Positions 7,257 to 10,258 of a DNA stretch of 10,258 nucleotides are shown here, piece after piece. The translations under genes and the position numbers were made by a program. The DNA lies in the NCBI GenBank assembly GCA_026770595.1, contig MU634773.1:1-10258 (forward strand), read 5' to 3'. Numbering within the stretch: position 1 is the first letter of the stretch; each line of letters opens with the position of its first letter. This DNA is from Ochromonadaceae sp. CCMP2298 (lineage: Eukaryota > Sar > Synurophyceae > Ochromonadales > Ochromonadaceae). Under the pieces are notes generated by a model. That model had not been told where the DNA came from, made no database searches, and saw nothing but the letters and a program-made list of their open reading frames with translations.

Positions 7257-8681
7257 ATGAAAGGCAAAGCAATCAAGAAGAATCAAGACGAGTAAGTCGT
7301 ATGCTGGACATTTATTATTCCCATAGCGTACCTCAATCCTACATCCCACATCCTCCATCCTCCTAATCCAAAACCCTCCATTTTACATCCTACATCCATC
7401 CTCGCCCCCCCAGACGCATATCCTATCGTGTCGCGAAGTGGAGTTACCACGAGCTGACCGACGCAGATTTCTCCGCCCTGCCCTCCATCGACACGGGGAA
7501 GGGATTAGCCTTGCATCTAGTTAAAGAACAACAGCGCCTCCGCCGCTCTTCTTACCTGCTGTCCGAAATACAGGAGCTCGCCGCGCAGAGACAGAGGGAG
7601 ATACAGGCACGAGCGCCAGAGGTGGAGAAGCACAGGTTGGAGGCGACGAAGGCAAGTCTGGAGAGGAAAGAAAGAAACAGGAAGAAAAAGGAGGAAGGGA
7701 TGAGGGCAGAGGCCAACGAGAGGCTGCGACAGTTTGTGGAGAGTCAGAAGAGGAAGGAGAGTCAGGAAAGCCAGGCGAGGAAGAGGGAGGGGAGAAAGAC
7801 AATCAGTTTTCGCTCATCAAGTACCACGACTGGCGCCACTGCCACTGTCGCTACCACTGCCGCTGGCGGACGCACATTGGCGTTTCCCGATAAAGTCTGG
7901 GATCAAATCTTCTTCTACCTCTTCCCCCCCCCGACACCGCCGCCTACCACTCCGCCTCCGTCTTGGCCCGCGGGTACCTACGCATCACAGAAGTTTTCCC
8001 AGACACAAAGGGGGTGGTCGCCCGAGCACTGCAGGATTTGGCTAACAAGCTACCGGCAGTACGAGGTGAGCAGCATTTGGCGCCGATTGTGCTAAACCCT
8101 GCCAACAAAGACGTCAGACTCAACGCACTGAGGGATGCCGCCCATCTGCTGCGTGTCAAGATGAACCCATCTACGCGCGCCGTGCTGCTTTGCCGCATAC
8201 ACGATGCTCTGCTTCTGGGTAGGGGCAGCAGTGGTAGAAGGGGCAACAGCAGCAGCAACAATAGGAGCAACAGCAGCAGCAGCAGTATCAACAGCAGTAG
8301 CATCCGCAGCAGCAACAGCAGCAACAGCATCCGCAGCAGTACCGTGCCTCTCAGAGTGCTCTACGCGGTCCACACCGAAAGATGTGTCCCGCCCTCTCCG
8401 CAGCTCGATGCGCTTGTGGCTCTAGCTAGGGACCTAGAATCAACTTACTACTATGGTCAGAGTGCTTTCAAGTGCCGCCTGGACCTGGAGCAGTATTACG
8501 CGGGGGAGGCACGACGAGAGGTAGGGTCGTATTATTAATATGCTAATCTACATACATACATACATACATACATACATAAACACATAAACACTCTCACACA
8601 CTCCCGCTCCCACACACACAATATGTACTGCAGCGGATCGCTGAGCAGAAGAAGAAGGAGGGGAATAAGAGAAAGAACTAA
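7257..8681 (+). CDS. Coiled-coil protein with F-box-like motif, frame broken at a C run
   Basis: Exons: 7257-7291, 7414-8520, 8634-8681, with donors GTAAGT and GTAGGG and acceptors CCCAG and CTGCAG. The start is the first ATG in frame. The ATG at 7252 hits a stop after one further codon, and the frame stays open upstream to 7107, so extra 5' coding is possible. The product (about 396 residues if the frame is continuous) has a Lys/Glu/Arg/Gln-rich coiled coil at about 44-140, a Thr/Ala/Gly linker, an F-box-like segment at about 167-185 (LAFPDKVWDQIFFYL), helical sequence beyond it, a Ser/Asn-rich repeat and a basic tail (KKKEGNKRKN). The reading frame moves by one base at the nine-C run 7924-7932: before it the F-box frame is good, after it only the other frame is protein-like, to 8520. 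F-box proteins usually recruit substrates to SCF ubiquitin ligases; that role is inferred here. The family is otherwise unrecognised. Confidence 0.6.
7292..7413 (+). other. Gene 2 intron 1
   Basis: Donor GTAAGT. The 3' half is rich in CATCC/TACATCC words, with CTAATCC as a branch-point candidate and a C7 tract directly before the AG at 7412-7413. Splicing from phase 2 joins GA to A, and the downstream frame is open, which supports the model. Confidence 0.7.
7924..7932 (+). other. Homopolymer C9 at the gene 2 frame change
   Basis: Upstream, codons run TAC CTC TTC then C. Downstream, the protein-like frame resumes with GAC ACC GCC at 7933. Eight C follow TTC where a multiple of three would be required, so one C is missing or two are extra. 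The coding sequence sums to 1190 nt, one short of a multiple of three. Confidence 0.75.
8225..8340 (+). repeat. Imperfect CAG/AGC trinucleotide repeat in gene 2
   Basis: Interrupted AGC/AAC/CAG triplets encode a Ser/Asn-rich tract of roughly 35 residues between two more regular protein segments. Such tracts are length-variable and usually unstructured. The long Ala- and Leu-rich frames on both strands here are by-products of the triplets. Confidence 0.85.
8521..8633 (+). other. Gene 2 intron 2 with an ACAT tetranucleotide repeat
   Basis: Donor GTAGGG and acceptor TACTGCAG. The motifs TATTAATA and GCTAATC are followed by (CATA)n at 8549-8578 and a CACA-rich tract. Splicing at phase 0 joins RRE to RIAEQKKK and continues the charged character. 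Without splicing the frame would end after five more codons. Confidence 0.65.
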
Positions 8682-9418
8682 TTGCAGGCAAGAGCAGGAG
8701 AGTGCTACGACCCCAACTACACCTGCACTGATTTTTTTGTTTGACCACTGCGGCGCTCCTGCTATTTGCTGCCTGGACCCTGCTCGAGATCTCCAAGCAC
8801 AAGTGGGGAAGAGGGATGTGGAATGTGGAATGGGGTGAGGAGGGGAGAGGAGGGGCGGGGAGGGGAGGTGAAGGGAGGGGAGGGGAGGGGAACCTGTGAA
8901 CAAGTCTGCCCCTGCTGTGGTGGTAGTGTGGACAGTGCTGTATTGCGCACCCATAAATGTGCTTGACACTCCTGCACACCTATTCATGGACTCCCGCACT
9001 CACACAAATAATAACACCAGCACTGCTCTGCTGCTGCTGTAGTAGCACTACTACACTGCTTCTCGTAATACATGCACTACTACCTAACACCTGAATGCAC
9101 GTCTTATGGCTAAGCATCATCCAAGTCTCACTATGCTTAATCTTCGCTCACGACAGATGAATAGGCGCAATGGGTAAAATTCCACCCAAAGGCACATAAA
9201 CTGTGCACAATTGAGTGATACGCATACACACGCATGCACATACATCAAGGGTGTAGATATGAGGATGAGATGAGGAAAATACAATATACTGTAAAATACA
9301 TGCAATGCACTGCCCTTGCCCATGCCCTAAGTATACCGATTCTTTTACCGATCTATCGCTGTAGCAGGGGGGAGATCTATCACCTGGGCATATATCACCT
9401 CGCTTTCAGGGGGACTGA
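8682..9418. other. Intergenic region between convergent genes
   Basis: No gene can be supported. It holds a G-rich minisatellite (8831-8890), a short open frame with a Cys/His cluster (8907-8963), a CTG/CAC-rich stretch near 9018-9060, and unremarkable AT-rich sequence to 9418. The 3' untranslated regions of gene 2 (from the left) and gene 3 (from the right) probably lie here. ATCACCT occurs three times at 9378-9425. Confidence 0.6.
8831..8890 (+). repeat. GGGGA/AGGGG minisatellite
   Basis: Irregular GGGGAGAGG and GGGGAGGGGA words with many runs of four G on the plus strand give quadruplex-forming potential. On the minus strand it is a long polypyrimidine tract that opens reading frames rich in Pro and Ser; I regard those as artefacts. 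Confidence 0.85.
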
Positions 9419-10127
9419 TCACCTGCTGATATAGGTGCCTATATGTGGCACCTGCCCCCGCAACGCCTGCAGAGACGACACCGACCCCGCCTGCACCACC
9501 ACCACCTCTGTACCCATCACAGCCACCTGTGTGTGTGTTTGTGTTTTAGTACGTGTGTGTGGGAGGGTATTTATAGATTAGAATTAGTGTATGTGTGTAT
9601 GAATGTTTGTAAGTGATGAGTGTGTGTGTATGTGTGTGTGTGTGTATATGTTTGTATGTAAATATATGTATACTATACATAAAATAGTATACCCCTGATC
9701 CCTACCTCTGCTGCTGCCCCCAGCTTCGCGGCGATGCCTCCCGTTACGTCGTGAGCGGCGGTTTGCGTGGAGGCAGTGATGTCCATCTGGGGGTGTGGGG
9801 GGTGAGAGGGTGGAAGTGGGTATGGGGGGTGAGAGGAGCGAGGGGTGATAGGAGTGTTAGAGCATAAGAGATAACAGAGAGAGCGAGAGGGAGGGAGCAG
9901 GGACAGCAGAGAGAGGAGAGAGAGAGCACACAGCCAATAACACCAGCACACGTACCGTCCCATCCTCCGCCACTATTATTCGGGGAATCAGCTGTGCGCC
10001 GGGTATGCTGGGGGCGCAGGTGTACACCCCAGGCACGTCTGTGAGGAACACCACTCGCACACGCTCCCCCCTCTGTCCCTGCTGCTGTCCCTGCTGCATT
10101 CTCTTGTCGTGTAAGTCTCTGCAGAGC
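9419..10127 (-). CDS. IPK: Isopentenyl phosphate kinase, C-terminal part, 5' partial
   Basis: Exons in transcript order: 10127-9956, 9786-9706, 9526-9419, with stop TGA at 9419-9421. IPK phosphorylates isopentenyl phosphate with ATP to give isopentenyl diphosphate, feeding isoprenoid synthesis. The first visible exon has LCRDLHDKR, a Gln-rich insert, then VRVVFLTDVPGVYT and LIPRIIVAEDGT. The next gives TAAHDVTGGIAAKLGAAAE, and the last VAVMGTEVVVVQAG...LQALRG and the end HIGTYISR. This order matches the amino-acid-kinase fold (LTDV-GVY, DVTGG-K, final GT-I) and, from memory of the family, is closest to plant IPKs, which have VAVGEDGS and AAHDTTGGM. About 119 residues are visible, under half of a typical IPK of 260-350. 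The ATP-binding N-terminus with the catalytic Lys and His lies beyond the right edge. The Gln-rich insert before the LTDV strand is unusual. The exact symbol rests on motif recall, without a database search. Confidence 0.78.
9433..9453. repeat. Short perfect inverted repeat near the IPK stop
   Basis: AGGTGCC and GGCACCT form a 7-bp stem around a 7-nt loop, TATATGT. It lies within the last codons of the IPK exon, so it may simply be coding sequence; a weak RNA hairpin near the stop is possible. Confidence 0.5.
9527..9705 (-). other. IPK intron with CA/TG dinucleotide repeats
   Basis: Read on the minus strand it runs from GTAGGG to CACACACAG. It contains (CA)n and CATA-rich blocks at about 9590-9660 and a second CA tract directly before the acceptor. 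Its removal at phase 0 joins GAAAE to VAVMGTE, which keeps the kinase fold. Confidence 0.72.
9787..9955 (-). other. IPK intron, pyrimidine-rich
   Basis: On the minus strand the donor is GTACGT and the acceptor CACCCCCAG. The 3' two thirds are C/T-rich, as in gene 1 intron 8. Splicing at phase 0 joins EDGT to MDITAST. The downstream exon begins with an ATG, but that Met is internal by homology. Confidence 0.72.
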
Positions 10128-10258
10128 CTGATGGGGCGGGAGAGAGGGAGAGAGGGAAGATGGAAAGAGTGACAGGTTAGGGGGGGGGAGGGGAGATGGA
10201 GAGAGGTAGAGGAGAGGGGGGGGATAGGGGATAGGGGATAGGGGATAGGGGATAGGGG
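10128..10258 (-). other. 3' end of the upstream IPK intron, open at the window edge
   Basis: Immediately before the exon (minus strand) stand CCCTAACCTGTC as a branch-point candidate, a long CT-rich tract and the acceptor CCATCAG at 10128-10134. The intron reaches past the right edge. The exon joins in phase 2. Confidence 0.6.
10220..10258 (+). repeat. GGGGATA heptamer tandem repeat, five copies
   Basis: ATA recurs at 10224, 10231, 10238, 10245 and 10252, each flanked by GGGG, and the array continues past the window edge. In the direction of the IPK transcript it reads CCCCTAT and lies inside an intron. Confidence 0.95.

Noticed and set aside
7252-7260. ATG at 7252 as the start of gene 2
   Set aside because: It encounters TGA after one further codon. 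The ATG at 7257 is in frame with the spliced exon.
7521-7802. Minus-strand Ser/Pro-rich frame opposite gene 2
   Set aside because: It is the antisense shadow of the Lys/Glu coiled coil of gene 2.
8046-8095. C-terminal end of gene 2 in the first frame, stop at 8093-8095
   Set aside because: The residues after the C run in this frame are Pro/Thr-rich noise, while the alternative frame is protein-like for a further 190 codons and joins exon 3.
8092-8425. Ala-rich and Leu-rich frames on both strands
   Set aside because: They are by-products of the CAG/AGC triplet array in alternative frames.
8535-8999. Minus-strand reading frames rich in Pro, Ser and Leu
   Set aside because: They arise from the polypyrimidine complement of the G-rich minisatellite and from the ACAT repeat, with no domain or splice support.
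9419-9452. Splice donor CAG|GTGCCA or CAG|GTGATC ending the last IPK exon earlier
   Set aside because: The residues that follow, GTYISR and then the stop, match the family's C-terminal GT-I motif, so reading through to the stop is better.
10220-10258. Telomere
   Set aside because: The GGGGATA unit is not a standard telomere repeat such as TTAGGG or TTTAGGG, and it lies inside an intron of a gene that continues outward.

Overview
The window looks like nuclear DNA from a unicellular eukaryote, probably a protist or microalga; I cannot place it more precisely. The reasons are dense spliceosomal introns (GT..AG, about 80-430 bp), AT- and C-rich introns full of simple repeats, no operon structure, and eukaryote-type protein architectures. 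Three genes are visible. Genes 1 and 2 are on the plus strand, and gene 3 is on the minus strand, convergent with gene 2.

Gene 1 (2-6395, +) is missing its 5' end. Its 13 visible exons join into one uninterrupted frame of 1408 codons plus a stop. The N-terminal part carries WD40-type repeats. The C-terminal part is a six-transmembrane TRP/polycystin-like ion channel followed by a short coiled coil. After its stop comes a 3' region with a degenerate 107-bp tandem duplication.

At 6793-7201 two long palindromes abut: a perfect 34-bp-arm hairpin, then an inverted repeat with arms of about 165 bp. They share the same apex sequence. Each arm of the second one carries an intron-like 3' end and the start of a coiled-coil-like reading frame, so it looks like an inverted duplication of a gene fragment.

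Gene 2 (about 7257-8681, +; three exons) encodes a protein with a long charged coiled coil, an F-box-like segment and a basic tail. Its frame is interrupted at a run of nine C at 7924-7932, where one base appears to be missing. A 740-bp intergenic stretch with a G-rich minisatellite separates it from gene 3.

Gene 3 (9419-10127, -) is the C-terminal part of an isopentenyl phosphate kinase of the type known from plants, split over three visible exons. The rest lies beyond the right edge, after an intron that contains a heptamer repeat. The three genes show no obvious functional link: a membrane channel, a possible ubiquitin-ligase adaptor and an isoprenoid-precursor kinase.
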